Assembly (NCBI GenBank): GCA_964458775.1 | Contig: CAYWLQ010000111.1 | Coordinates: 1 to 19,832, forward strand | DNA length: 19,832 bases | Direction of reading: 5' to 3' | From: CAYWLQ01 sp964458775 | GTDB lineage: Bacteria > Myxococcota_A > Polyangia > JAAYKL01 | Shown: positions 8,353 to 15,005 of the stretch, piece after piece | Numbering within the stretch: position 1 is the first letter of the stretch | Layout of the letters: each line of letters opens with the position of its first letter | The notes under the pieces: model-generated | The model's input: the letters and a program-made list of their open reading frames with translations, nothing else | Databases searched by the model: none | Told to the model about the DNA's origin: nothing | Program-made: the position numbers and the translations under genes

Positions 8353-9027
8353 TTATGTCCCATAATTCACAAGTAAACCGTTTAAGATTACATGCCACCC
8401 GTCGGCTGCTATCAGCAATAGTAATTTTATCGGCAGGGAAACGGTGATCGGAGAGAGCATATTTAATCCCAAAGCTGCCAAGGTAACGGATACAATGAGA
8501 TCCACTACAAGAAACGGAAGAAAAATTAAAAAGCCTATGAGAAATGCCTCAACCAGCTCATTTGTGGCAAAGGCCGGAAGCAGAATACGCAAACTGTTTT
8601 CATCTGCATTGCCGTCGGTTAAGTCCATGTAAAAAGCTTTTTCTGAATCAGAGGTATTAACCTTTAAAAAATTGATAAGAGGAGGTGCTGCAGCCTCATA
8701 TATAACTTTTACACGTTCAAAACTCAGAGGTTCATTATAAGAGCTATTCTGTGTGCTCTCAACGGCTATAAACGATTCTTCCGCTATCGGAGCCATGACA
8801 AACATGGTTAAAACAGCGGATAAAGCATAGATGACAATAGAAGGAGGCACGTCCTGCGCTCCGATAGCAGAACGCATCATTCCGAGAACAATTGATATTT
8901 TTAGAAATGAGGTTCCTGCTGCAATAAGTACCGGAATTGCAATAAAAGTTGCAGTCGTAGCAATATTTAACAAAAAAGAATCAATCGTCAAACCGGAGGC
9001 CGGCGCTGTTGCTGCAATACAAAGCAT
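8353..9027 (-). CDS. sctR: FliP/SctR-family type III export-gate subunit
   Basis: A 224-residue inner-membrane protein of the FliP/SctR/YscR family, core of the type III secretion or flagellar export gate. Seen: an N-terminal helix, the family block RSAIGAQDVPPSIVIYAL, FVMAP, and the signature FLPFLVVDLIVS followed by LNMLSPITVSLPIKLLLL and DGW near the C-terminus. The SPxTxSxPIK wording is closer to virulence-type SctR than to flagellar FliP (PPxxIALPFK), whereas the FliO-like partner and the leading signal-like helix fit FliP; I cannot fully separate the two. The ATG at 9027 overlaps the stop of the preceding gene as TAATG, indicating translational coupling; a TTG six bases upstream is less likely. 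fliQ/sctS normally follows but lon does here. Confidence 0.87.
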   Translation of the reverse strand: MLCIAATAPASGLTIDSFLLNIATTATFIAIPVLIAAGTSFLKISIVLGMMRSAIGAQDVPPSIVIYALSAVLTMFVMAPIAEESFIAVESTQNSSYNEPLSFERVKVIYEAAAPPLINFLKVNTSDSEKAFYMDLTDGNADENSLRILLPAFATNELVEAFLIGFLIFLPFLVVDLIVSVTLAALGLNMLSPITVSLPIKLLLLIAADGWHVILNGLLVNYGT

Positions 9028-9356
9028 TAACAACCGACCTCTTTAGAATTGACCGTTTCTTCTTTTACAGAGGAACAGGACAATGTTTTAAGCAAAGTAA
9101 AAGATTGATCACTCACCGCCAAAAGCATTGTTTCGCCGTCAACTTCAACAATATGGAGAGTTCGCCTTGAATCCAAAGAAAGGCGTTCGATTTCCTTTAT
9201 TCGTCGGCTTTTACCGCCATAAAAACGCACCCTATTGGACAATCTAACCACAGTCCACGCAGCTAAAGCAATTAATGCTAAAGCTGCTAATGTCTCTACA
9301 ATAAAAACACCGTAGTTTGACGCGGAAGGCAAATTAGAAGCATATACAATATACAT
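9027..9356 (-). CDS. fliO: FliO-like export-apparatus accessory protein
   Basis: About 109 residues. A short extracytoplasmic N-terminus is followed by one transmembrane helix (GVFIVETLAALALIALAAW), a basic loop, and the FliO-type cytoplasmic domain IERLSLDSRRTLHIVEVDGETMLLAVSDQSFTLL. FliO is a small protein that helps assemble the FliP ring of the flagellar export gate. The stop overlaps the start of the FliP/SctR gene, so the pair is translationally coupled, which supports the assignment. The start is uncertain: ATG at 9356 has no clear Shine-Dalgarno, and an upstream TTG at 9392 in the same frame would add 12 residues. The family is poorly conserved, so the call rests mainly on architecture and on its neighbour. 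Confidence 0.75.
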   Translation of the reverse strand: MYIVYASNLPSASNYGVFIVETLAALALIALAAWTVVRLSNRVRFYGGKSRRIKEIERLSLDSRRTLHIVEVDGETMLLAVSDQSFTLLKTLSCSSVKEETVNSKEVGC

Positions 9357-9577
9357 TTTTAGGAAAATGACTCTCAACAAAGAAAAAGTCAACCCTGCTT
9401 GTCTGCCTAATTTGCTGCATTTTGAGATGGATACTACCTAAGTCACTTTTATCCGCAGTTTAGCTTTTCCGTGGAGCAAAAAAAACCATTTAGTCCTTTC
9501 ATTTCATTGCATTGCTAGGATTATGTGCGTAAAAACCCTTTGTGTTTAGCGAAAGGCATAAAACGCAACAGGTGTAG

Positions 9578-10582
9578 ATGAAAAACGTTATAACAAAGCT
9601 TATTGTCTCAGCTGTAATCTCAGCGGCCCTGATATACTGGTTGTTTACTCAAGGCTTCGAAGTTCTTCCGTCTCTAGATGACCTTTCTACACATACAACA
9701 GCGGGGGCTATATTTTTATACACAGTGCTTTTTGCTGTTTTTCATGTTCTCAGAGCTTGGCGATGGATTTATCTTATTAAACCGTTTGCTGACGTGCGTT
9801 TCGGGGCTATGATGGATACAGCCTTTGTAGGGTTTGTTGCCATTCAGATGATGCCTTTGCGAACAGGGGAGGCAGCAAGACCTTATCTGTTGGACCGCTA
9901 TTCGGGGGTTTCAAAAAGTGCATTGTTCGGTACAATAGCAATTGAAAGAGTAATAGACGGCCTAATAGTTTCTCTCATCTTAACGGCTGCCTTATTTGCA
10001 ATTCCTTCATCCTCGTCTACCTTAATTTGGGGTCTTAGACTGTTGCCGTTGTCTTTGTTTACAGCAGCCTTGGTTTTGCTGATTGCATTTTACTACAAAC
10101 CTACAGCGGTCAGCAGCGGACTGACTCGCCTTTGCGGAATTTTTTCGGAAAAACTGGCAGAGTTTGCAGTTGGTGTTCTCTCACGATTTCATACCGGACT
10201 TAGGGCACTTCCGAGCGCTCACAATTTTTGGGCTTTTACTGTTATGTCTCTTGCATATTGGATAATCAACGGACTATCATTTTATTTGCTTGCAAAAGGA
10301 TGCGGCGTAAATATTCCTCTTGCCGGAGCTCTGGCCGGAATGGGATGTTTGGCGGTCGGGATATTGCTGCCGGCCGGTCCCGGTTACTTTGGAAACTTTC
10401 AGGTAGCTGTTTTGGCGGCAGTTGAAATATACATTCCTTCAGCAACGGCATCTCAGCAGATCTCGGTTTTTGTGTTCTTGTTGTATGTTTTGCAAACAGG
10501 ATTATCTATCGTTTTTGGTGCAGTATCCGGATGGAGACTGTATCGAAGTCCGCAAGTTTCTCGTAAATCAGTATCTTCTTAA
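9578..10582 (+). CDS. YbhN/UPF0104 membrane protein (LPG-synthase TM domain family)
   Basis: A 334-residue inner-membrane protein with about eight hydrophobic helices. Family marks: MPLRTGEAARPYLL (92-105), AIERVIDGL (121-129) and PAGPGYFGNFQ (265-275). This is the transmembrane domain found in MprF (lysylphosphatidylglycerol synthase/flippase) and in stand-alone UPF0104/YbhN proteins. No C-terminal aminoacyl-transfer domain is present, so it cannot be a lysyl transferase and is probably a lipid-handling protein of unknown substrate. The ATG at 9578 has only a weak AGGTG upstream. It is transcribed divergently from the FliO-like gene, with 185-220 bases between depending on the fliO start. 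It converges with the bTHX gene across a stem-loop. Confidence 0.87.
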   Translation: MKNVITKLIVSAVISAALIYWLFTQGFEVLPSLDDLSTHTTAGAIFLYTVLFAVFHVLRAWRWIYLIKPFADVRFGAMMDTAFVGFVAIQMMPLRTGEAARPYLLDRYSGVSKSALFGTIAIERVIDGLIVSLILTAALFAIPSSSSTLIWGLRLLPLSLFTAALVLLIAFYYKPTAVSSGLTRLCGIFSEKLAEFAVGVLSRFHTGLRALPSAHNFWAFTVMSLAYWIINGLSFYLLAKGCGVNIPLAGALAGMGCLAVGILLPAGPGYFGNFQVAVLAAVEIYIPSATASQQISVFVFLLYVLQTGLSIVFGAVSGWRLYRSPQVSRKSVSS

Positions 10583-10593
10583 AACCTAATTGA

Positions 10594-10653
10594 AAAATCA
10601 GGTTCTTTGTAGGGAAAGGATAAACCGCTCTCCTTTTTGGGGAACCTGATTTT
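10594..10653. terminator. Nested stem-loop, probable bidirectional terminator
   Basis: Perfect 12-base arms AAAATCAGGTTC (10594-10605) and GAACCTGATTTT (10642-10653), with inner arms AAAGGA (10615-10620) / TCCTTT (10631-10636). On the minus strand the stem closes into a run of five T, serving the bTHX gene. On the plus strand a smaller hairpin CCTGA-TTT-TCAGG (10645-10657) is followed by CGTC and six T, serving the upstream membrane-protein gene. The large stem and the small plus-strand hairpin share bases, so they are alternatives. The right arm reaches the bTHX stop codon. Confidence 0.6.
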
Positions 10654-10775
10654 CAGGCGTCTTTTTTGGTTTCTGCGGTAGCAGATGAAGCTTTATTGGA
10701 TTTTTTTGGTCTGCTTTTGCCGAACGATTTAACGAATCTTTTTCCTTTTGCGGTTTTTCTATCGCCTTTGCCCAT
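10653..10775 (-). CDS. thx: 30S ribosomal protein bTHX
   Basis: A 40-residue, strongly basic protein beginning MGKGDRKTAKGKRF and continuing FGKSRPKK, the signature of the bTHX (Thx) family of small 30S subunit proteins, which bind in the head of the small subunit. A bacterial-type extension NKASSATAETKKDA completes it. Its start is well supported: GAGGAG lies seven bases before the ATG on the minus strand. Too short to be found by a length cut-off, it is easily missed, and a longer overlapping frame in another phase hides it. It is a single gene convergent with the UPF0104-type gene, with a hairpin at its stop codon. Residue identity with family members is recalled, not computed. Confidence 0.85.
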   Translation of the reverse strand: MGKGDRKTAKGKRFVKSFGKSRPKKSNKASSATAETKKDA

Positions 10776-10802
10776 TTTTTTCTCCTCATTATATGGTTTT
10801 CG

Positions 10803-10846
10803 ATTATATCGACTATTTTATATGTAAAACACTATCACGTTTTACA
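10803..10846 (-). promoter_or_regulatory. Possible bTHX promoter with TGTAAAAC palindrome
   Basis: On the minus strand a perfect TATAAT lies at 10803-10808, about 30 bases before the bTHX start. A TGTTTT sits 17 bases further upstream as a weak -35. The -35 area coincides with an 8-base-arm palindrome TGTAAAAC (10823-10830), 8-base spacer, GTTTTACA (10839-10846). A third half-site GTTTTACA lies at 10857-10864. This arrangement would suit a repressor operator, but the binding protein is unknown. Confidence 0.35.
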
Positions 10847-11006
10847 AACCATAAGGGTTTTACAAGTTTTTTCGAAACTATCAAGGCAAGAATCCAATTT
10901 TGAATGCACTTTTAGGATAGAATTATCTATTTTTTCTTTAGATTCATGTGTATTTCAGAGTAAATATATCTTTGGTCTTATACTGAGGCCGTTATATACA
11001 ACCAAC

Positions 11007-11030
11007 GACGGATAACCGTCTGACAACGGT
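11007..11030 (+). promoter_or_regulatory. Alternative leader hairpins immediately before the MshEN gene
   Basis: GACGG-ATAA-CCGTC (11007-11020) forms a tight hairpin. ACCGT (11015-11019) can instead pair with ACGGT (11026-11030), ending at the ATG. The two folds share the CCGT segment and exclude each other. The usual Shine-Dalgarno position is occupied by this structure. Regulation of translation is inference; the stems are only five base pairs. Confidence 0.3.
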
Positions 11031-12137
11031 ATGGGGCATGGGCTGATGCAAGAAAAAAGACTTCGATTGGGTGAAATCCTGTTGGAAGCCGGAGTTATCG
11101 AAGAAGCCAAATTAAAGGAAGCTCTTGCGCTTCAAAAAAAACGAGGCTTGAGGCTTGGGCAAATACTTTTACAAGAGAGCTTTATTTCAGAACCTCAGCT
11201 AGTCCAGGCTTTGTCCAGGAGGCTTTCTATACCATGGGTTTCTTTAGAACACGTAGATATAGCTGATGAAATATTAGATTTGGTTCCTGTTAATCTGGCG
11301 GAAGAATTCTTTCTTATTCCTGTATATATTCAGACCTTGGATCGAAGCAATCGTACTCTGTTTATTGCTATGAACGACCCCACCGATGAAGCCGCTATTC
11401 GATTGGTTTCGGCCAGAGCCGGAATGCCTGTCAAACCGATGGTAGCCGGACCTTCGGATATTTCGGCCGCAATTCATGTTTATTACTATGGAGAAGAAGA
11501 GGAAATATACGAAGAGCCGGTAACGCAGAAGCTGTCAGCTCCTCCGCCTTTTCCTGTAAACTCAAAACCTTCTCCTCCTCCTTTTAAACAAGAGACAGCG
11601 TTGGAGAACAACGAGCGTGTTAAATCGTCTGACTCTGAGGTGGAGCAGATAGATCTTCTTTCTGAAGCCCATTTAATCGAAGAGGTTTTGGAAGGAACAA
11701 TTTCATCTTTTCCTCCTTCTAGAACAATGACAGTGGAAGAACTCTCTAAATCAAACGAAGAGGAGAATGGTATAAACAATATGGAAACAACTAATTCTGA
11801 CCTGCAATCAAAAGAAAAAAAGCAGCAGGTTCAGCGTCAAGTTGAAAAGCATATGTTCGGTCTTGGGAAGGCTAAGCACAAAGGAATATCGCTAACTTTA
11901 TTGGACGGAACAACAATAGACTTCGGCGGTGCAAACCAAAAACGCGGACAAAAGAATGCTTCTGAAAAAGACAAACTACTCGCAACACTAAGAGCAGTAG
12001 CTGAAGGAACAGTCGGTGCAGACAGTCTTCCTTCTGATAGATGGGAAAAATACTTAGCTGCGCTGTTAGATGTTCTTTTTAGAAAAAACCTTATTTTCCC
12101 GGAAGAATTTCTAAGAGCTCTCAATCGAAAAGAATAG
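11031..12137 (+). CDS. Stand-alone MshEN-domain protein, probable c-di-GMP receptor
   Basis: A 368-residue soluble protein. Residues about 10-152 form a GspE/MshE N-terminal (MshEN) domain with two tandem 24-residue signatures starting RLGEILLEAGVI (12-35) and RLGQILLQESFI (41-64), separated by five residues. That spacing is exactly the pattern known to bind cyclic di-GMP in MshE-type ATPases; the last position of motif 2 is Arg instead of Gln. A Pro-rich, acidic linker (about 154-260) leads to a C-terminal domain (about 270-368, GKAKHKGISLTLLDGTTIDF to LRALNRKE) that I do not recognise. There is no ATPase module, so it is not a pilus or secretion motor; a regulator coupling c-di-GMP to a partner is plausible. 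The ATG at 11031 has no clear ribosome site; a second ATG lies at 11046. Confidence 0.82.
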   Translation: MGHGLMQEKRLRLGEILLEAGVIEEAKLKEALALQKKRGLRLGQILLQESFISEPQLVQALSRRLSIPWVSLEHVDIADEILDLVPVNLAEEFFLIPVYIQTLDRSNRTLFIAMNDPTDEAAIRLVSARAGMPVKPMVAGPSDISAAIHVYYYGEEEEIYEEPVTQKLSAPPPFPVNSKPSPPPFKQETALENNERVKSSDSEVEQIDLLSEAHLIEEVLEGTISSFPPSRTMTVEELSKSNEEENGINNMETTNSDLQSKEKKQQVQRQVEKHMFGLGKAKHKGISLTLLDGTTIDFGGANQKRGQKNASEKDKLLATLRAVAEGTVGADSLPSDRWEKYLAALLDVLFRKNLIFPEEFLRALNRKE

Positions 12138-12153
12138 ATGACGAGCAGTGAAG

Positions 12154-12180
12154 TCACTTATCACATTCATTGCTAAGTGA
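12154..12180. terminator. Hairpin between convergent genes
   Basis: Perfect 7-base arms TCACTTA (12154-12160) and TAAGTGA (12174-12180) with a 13-base loop lie between the stops of the MshEN gene and the dGTPase-like gene. There is no proper T run on either side, so it is at best a weak or bidirectional terminator or an mRNA 3'-end stabiliser. Confidence 0.35.
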
Positions 12181-12181
12181 A

Positions 12182-13228
12182 TTACATAATAAACCATCTT
12201 TGGGGAATGTAGATACGTTCGTAGAGACTGACTGCGAATGCATCTGTCATTCCGGCTACAAAATCTCTTACATTGCTGAGGAAATCTTGCTCTTGGATAG
12301 CTGACGGGCGGTATTCTTTATAGAAACGCTCTTCGTCTTCTATAAAGTGTTCCCAAAGACTTTCAATAATGCCTCTTGCTTTATCAAATTCAGCGTGAAC
12401 CTTTGTGTTGTAATATACTTCTTTGTACAAGAAACGACGCAGATCTTCCAATGCGTTTTGTGCAAGTTCACCCATGGCTATGACAGGTTTTTCGCTCAGG
12501 TCTGTATGTTTAATTATGTCCAGCACCAGAGTATTAAGACGAGCTGAATGTCCCTTGCCCAGTACTTCGCAGGCGCTCTCGGGCAGGTCTTCCGGCTGTA
12601 CTACTTTGGCGCGAATGGCGTCATCAATATCGTGATTTACATATGCCGTTAGGTCGGCGATCCTTACAATTTGTCCCTCCAAAGTTTTGGGCATTTCGTT
12701 TGGATTGTCGGTGATCAGGGGGCCTGCACCTTTGGAATGGTGAAGGATTCCGTCCCTGACTTCAAATGTGAGATTTAGGCCTTTTCCGTTGTTTTCCAAT
12801 TTATCAACTACCCTTAGACTTTGTTGCTCATGACGAAAGCCGTTTGGTAAGAGTCGCTGCATAACCTCTTCGCCGGCATGACCGAAAGGCGTGTGTCCCA
12901 AATCATGAGCTAGAGATATTGCTTCGGCTAGATCTTCGTTTAGATCGAGTGCTCTGGCCAGAGTCCTGGCAATTTGGCTGACTTCTTGGCAATGAGTAAG
13001 TCTTGTACGATAATGATCGCCTTGCGGCCACAAGAAAACTTGGGTTTTACCTTTAAGGCGTCTAAAGGCTTTTGAATGAATAACACGATGGCAATCTATT
13101 TGAAAAGCCGTTCTAACAGGGCAGGGCGTTTCTTCTTTTTCTCTTCCCCTGTGTGATGCGGAACGAGCAGCTGCTGAGCACAGCAAACTTTCTTTGAGTT
13201 CGGCTTTTTCTCTTGGCAGAAGGTTCAC
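12182..13228 (-). CDS. dgt: dGTPase-like HD-domain triphosphohydrolase
   Basis: A 348-residue cytoplasmic HD-superfamily enzyme. The family marks are RVIHSKAFRRLKGKTQVF (48-65), GDHYRTRLTH with metal ligand His79, LAHDLGHTPFGHAGE with His108/Asp109, and RIADLTAYVNHDIDD with Asp192. These make the H-HD-D metal centre of deoxyguanosine triphosphate triphosphohydrolase-like proteins, which remove triphosphate from dNTPs and so lower nucleotide pools. Substrate preference within the family varies and cannot be read here. The start is GTG at 13228, overlapping the stop of the preceding gene as GTGA, with GGAGGT ideally spaced upstream. Translational coupling to a PQQ-propeller lipoprotein is unusual for this enzyme. 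Length is normal for the shorter bacterial branch. Confidence 0.92.
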   Translation of the reverse strand: MNLLPREKAELKESLLCSAAARSASHRGREKEETPCPVRTAFQIDCHRVIHSKAFRRLKGKTQVFLWPQGDHYRTRLTHCQEVSQIARTLARALDLNEDLAEAISLAHDLGHTPFGHAGEEVMQRLLPNGFRHEQQSLRVVDKLENNGKGLNLTFEVRDGILHHSKGAGPLITDNPNEMPKTLEGQIVRIADLTAYVNHDIDDAIRAKVVQPEDLPESACEVLGKGHSARLNTLVLDIIKHTDLSEKPVIAMGELAQNALEDLRRFLYKEVYYNTKVHAEFDKARGIIESLWEHFIEDEERFYKEYRPSAIQEQDFLSNVRDFVAGMTDAFAVSLYERIYIPQRWFIM

Positions 13229-14457
13229 TGTAGTACCTCCAAAATTCTTACAACTCCGTCGTCCGCAGCAGCAACAAGCCTTTGTCCTGATGCAATAGCC
13301 GGTGTAACATCAATCTCAGATTCCAAAGAAATTCTCCATACGATATCTCCGTTATCAGAATTCAAAGCGTAGAGTGAATGATCTCTTGAACCCACAAATA
13401 AAAGACCTTGGCTGTCCAGCATCGGTGCAGCCTTTATGGGCCCGGCAAGGTCGGTTTGCCATTTCACTTTTCCATTCTTGGCATCAACAGCAAATACTGA
13501 TCCTGTCATAACGGTTGCATACAAGGTGTCTTCGGCTTGGTTAACTGCTATTCCGCTTTTAACAGCTCCTTTTAGATTTAGTTTCCATCGCATTGCGCCT
13601 TTTGGAGCTAATCGATATATAAAACCGTCTTCAGAACCGAAAACAACATCGTTGTCAGACAAGGCAGCTGCAGGTGCAAAGATTCTGCCCTTGGTTTCGA
13701 AAGAGGCTAATACAGAGGCATCCGGTTCGACAAGGTAAAATCGTCTATCGTGACTTCCGACAGCGATAACTCCATCCGGCCTAATTGAAGGAGAAGCGCT
13801 TATATGACCGCCAAGCCAAAGCTTGAATTTTACAATTCCTTCATTATTTATTGCGTACAGTTGATCTGCTCCAAAATAAACTGTTCCGTCTTCGTCAATA
13901 ACAGGAGACGAATCAACATCCTGTTTTGCGTTGACAGTAAAACGAAGCATTCCGTCTGTAGCAAAGGCTATAAGAGTATCATCATCGCAACCGACAAAGA
14001 CTCTGCCAGTTTTACTCACTGCTGCTGTAGAAAAAATTGGTTCTCCGCAAATATAGGTCCATCTCAAGTTTCCGTTTCGAGACAAAGCATTAAATGTTCC
14101 GTCAACAGAACCTATATATATAGTGCCGTCCGGACCGATAACAGGAGATGCCGCAATTCTTTTTCCGGTATGAAATCGAACAACTTCTTGAGGTGCTGAA
14201 GAAGGCCCGGCCAGGTCGGTTCTATAAAGGTGTTTGGGACCTCCTCCGTCCATTGCAAAAGGTAAATTGGGTTCAATCTTATCCTCCGGAGAGCCGGCGG
14301 CTTCATATGGTAAACCAACAGTGTCTTTTTTGTCATGCTCTACGGAAGACTCAATAGTAGATGAGCTTTGTGCGGATGGAGTAACAGATGCTCCCGGACC
14401 GCAAGTTATAAGCGATGATGAAATAAGGAATAAAAAAAATGTATTTTTAACAGTCAT
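13225..14457 (-). CDS. PQQ-type beta-propeller lipoprotein
   Basis: A 410-residue exported protein. The N-terminus MTVKNTFFLFLISSSLITC is a lipoprotein-like signal with Cys19; Thr at -1 is atypical, so lipidation is probable but not certain. A low-complexity Ser/Thr linker follows. About seven or eight repeats of the form GPDGTIYIGSVDG...LRW are then visible (DEDGTVYFGAD, RPDGVIAVGSHD, DSQGLLFVGSRDHSLYALN, DIVWRI), the tryptophan-docking PQQ-like propeller fold shared with BamB. It has no catalytic residues of PQQ dehydrogenases that I can see, so a structural or binding role in the envelope is likely. ATG at 14457 is chosen over an upstream TTG (14496) because AAGGGA is correctly placed and the signal peptide then starts at once. 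It overlaps dgt by GTGA. Confidence 0.86.
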   Translation of the reverse strand: MTVKNTFFLFLISSSLITCGPGASVTPSAQSSSTIESSVEHDKKDTVGLPYEAAGSPEDKIEPNLPFAMDGGGPKHLYRTDLAGPSSAPQEVVRFHTGKRIAASPVIGPDGTIYIGSVDGTFNALSRNGNLRWTYICGEPIFSTAAVSKTGRVFVGCDDDTLIAFATDGMLRFTVNAKQDVDSSPVIDEDGTVYFGADQLYAINNEGIVKFKLWLGGHISASPSIRPDGVIAVGSHDRRFYLVEPDASVLASFETKGRIFAPAAALSDNDVVFGSEDGFIYRLAPKGAMRWKLNLKGAVKSGIAVNQAEDTLYATVMTGSVFAVDAKNGKVKWQTDLAGPIKAAPMLDSQGLLFVGSRDHSLYALNSDNGDIVWRISLESEIDVTPAIASGQRLVAAADDGVVRILEVLQ

Positions 14458-14673
14458 ATTCTGTTCCCTTATACTCCAATTGCAAAGCAGATCCAATTCG
14501 TTGAGGTTTAACTTGTTGCACTTTGGGTATTCTTATAAAAAAATGGATTAATCGGTTAAGAAATAATTAAATATTTAGCAAGAATTTGCATATTTGTTGC
14601 TTAGCGTTGTGCTAACAGTCGTATTTGGAGTAAATAATAATACCTTGTTTTCGGTTGATAAGAGGAGGTCAAA

Positions 14674-14946
14674 GTGAAAGCAGACAATAAAACAAATCTA
14701 AGATTATCGGTAGATTCACAAAAACCCTCAGATTCTCTTGGTAATGAAAGACAAAATAACAGGCTGAGTTTATCAGAGAACAAAGACGAGCTTGAACAGA
14801 TTGTTGACGAATCACTTTTGTTGCGTAATGAGGTCTTTTCTCCTTTGGCTCGAATTTCGGAGATACCTTTTTGTCGCAGTTGTAGTCCCAATTCCGAAAC
14901 CAAGAAGCTTCGTCCTGTAAGGTGCGGCAACTCAAATAATATTTGA
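14674..14946 (+). CDS. Small hypothetical protein with strong ribosome binding site
   Basis: A 90-residue polar protein starting at GTG (14674), preceded by AGAGGAGGT four to five bases upstream, one of the best ribosome sites in the window. It has no signal peptide or membrane segment. The first 45 residues are Asn/Ser/Lys rich. A middle helix-prone stretch (KDELEQIVDESLLLRNEVF) is followed by IPFCRSC, a CxxC pair, and a third Cys near the end. I recognise no family. It is divergent from the PQQ lipoprotein, with about 215 bases between, and ends about 60 bases from the convergent SUMF1 gene. The strong ribosome site is the main reason to call it real. Confidence 0.6.
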   Translation: MKADNKTNLRLSVDSQKPSDSLGNERQNNRLSLSENKDELEQIVDESLLLRNEVFSPLARISEIPFCRSCSPNSETKKLRPVRCGNSNNI

Positions 14947-15005
14947 AACAACTGAGAAAATGTCTCTTAGAGAAAACAGAAATCCAACTATTAGAATGAC
15001 AATCG

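Noticed and set aside
14463..14492. TTGGAT-N17-TATAAG promoter-like match before the PQQ lipoprotein
   Set aside because: Transcription would start almost at the ATG and exclude the ribosome site, so the match is probably chance.
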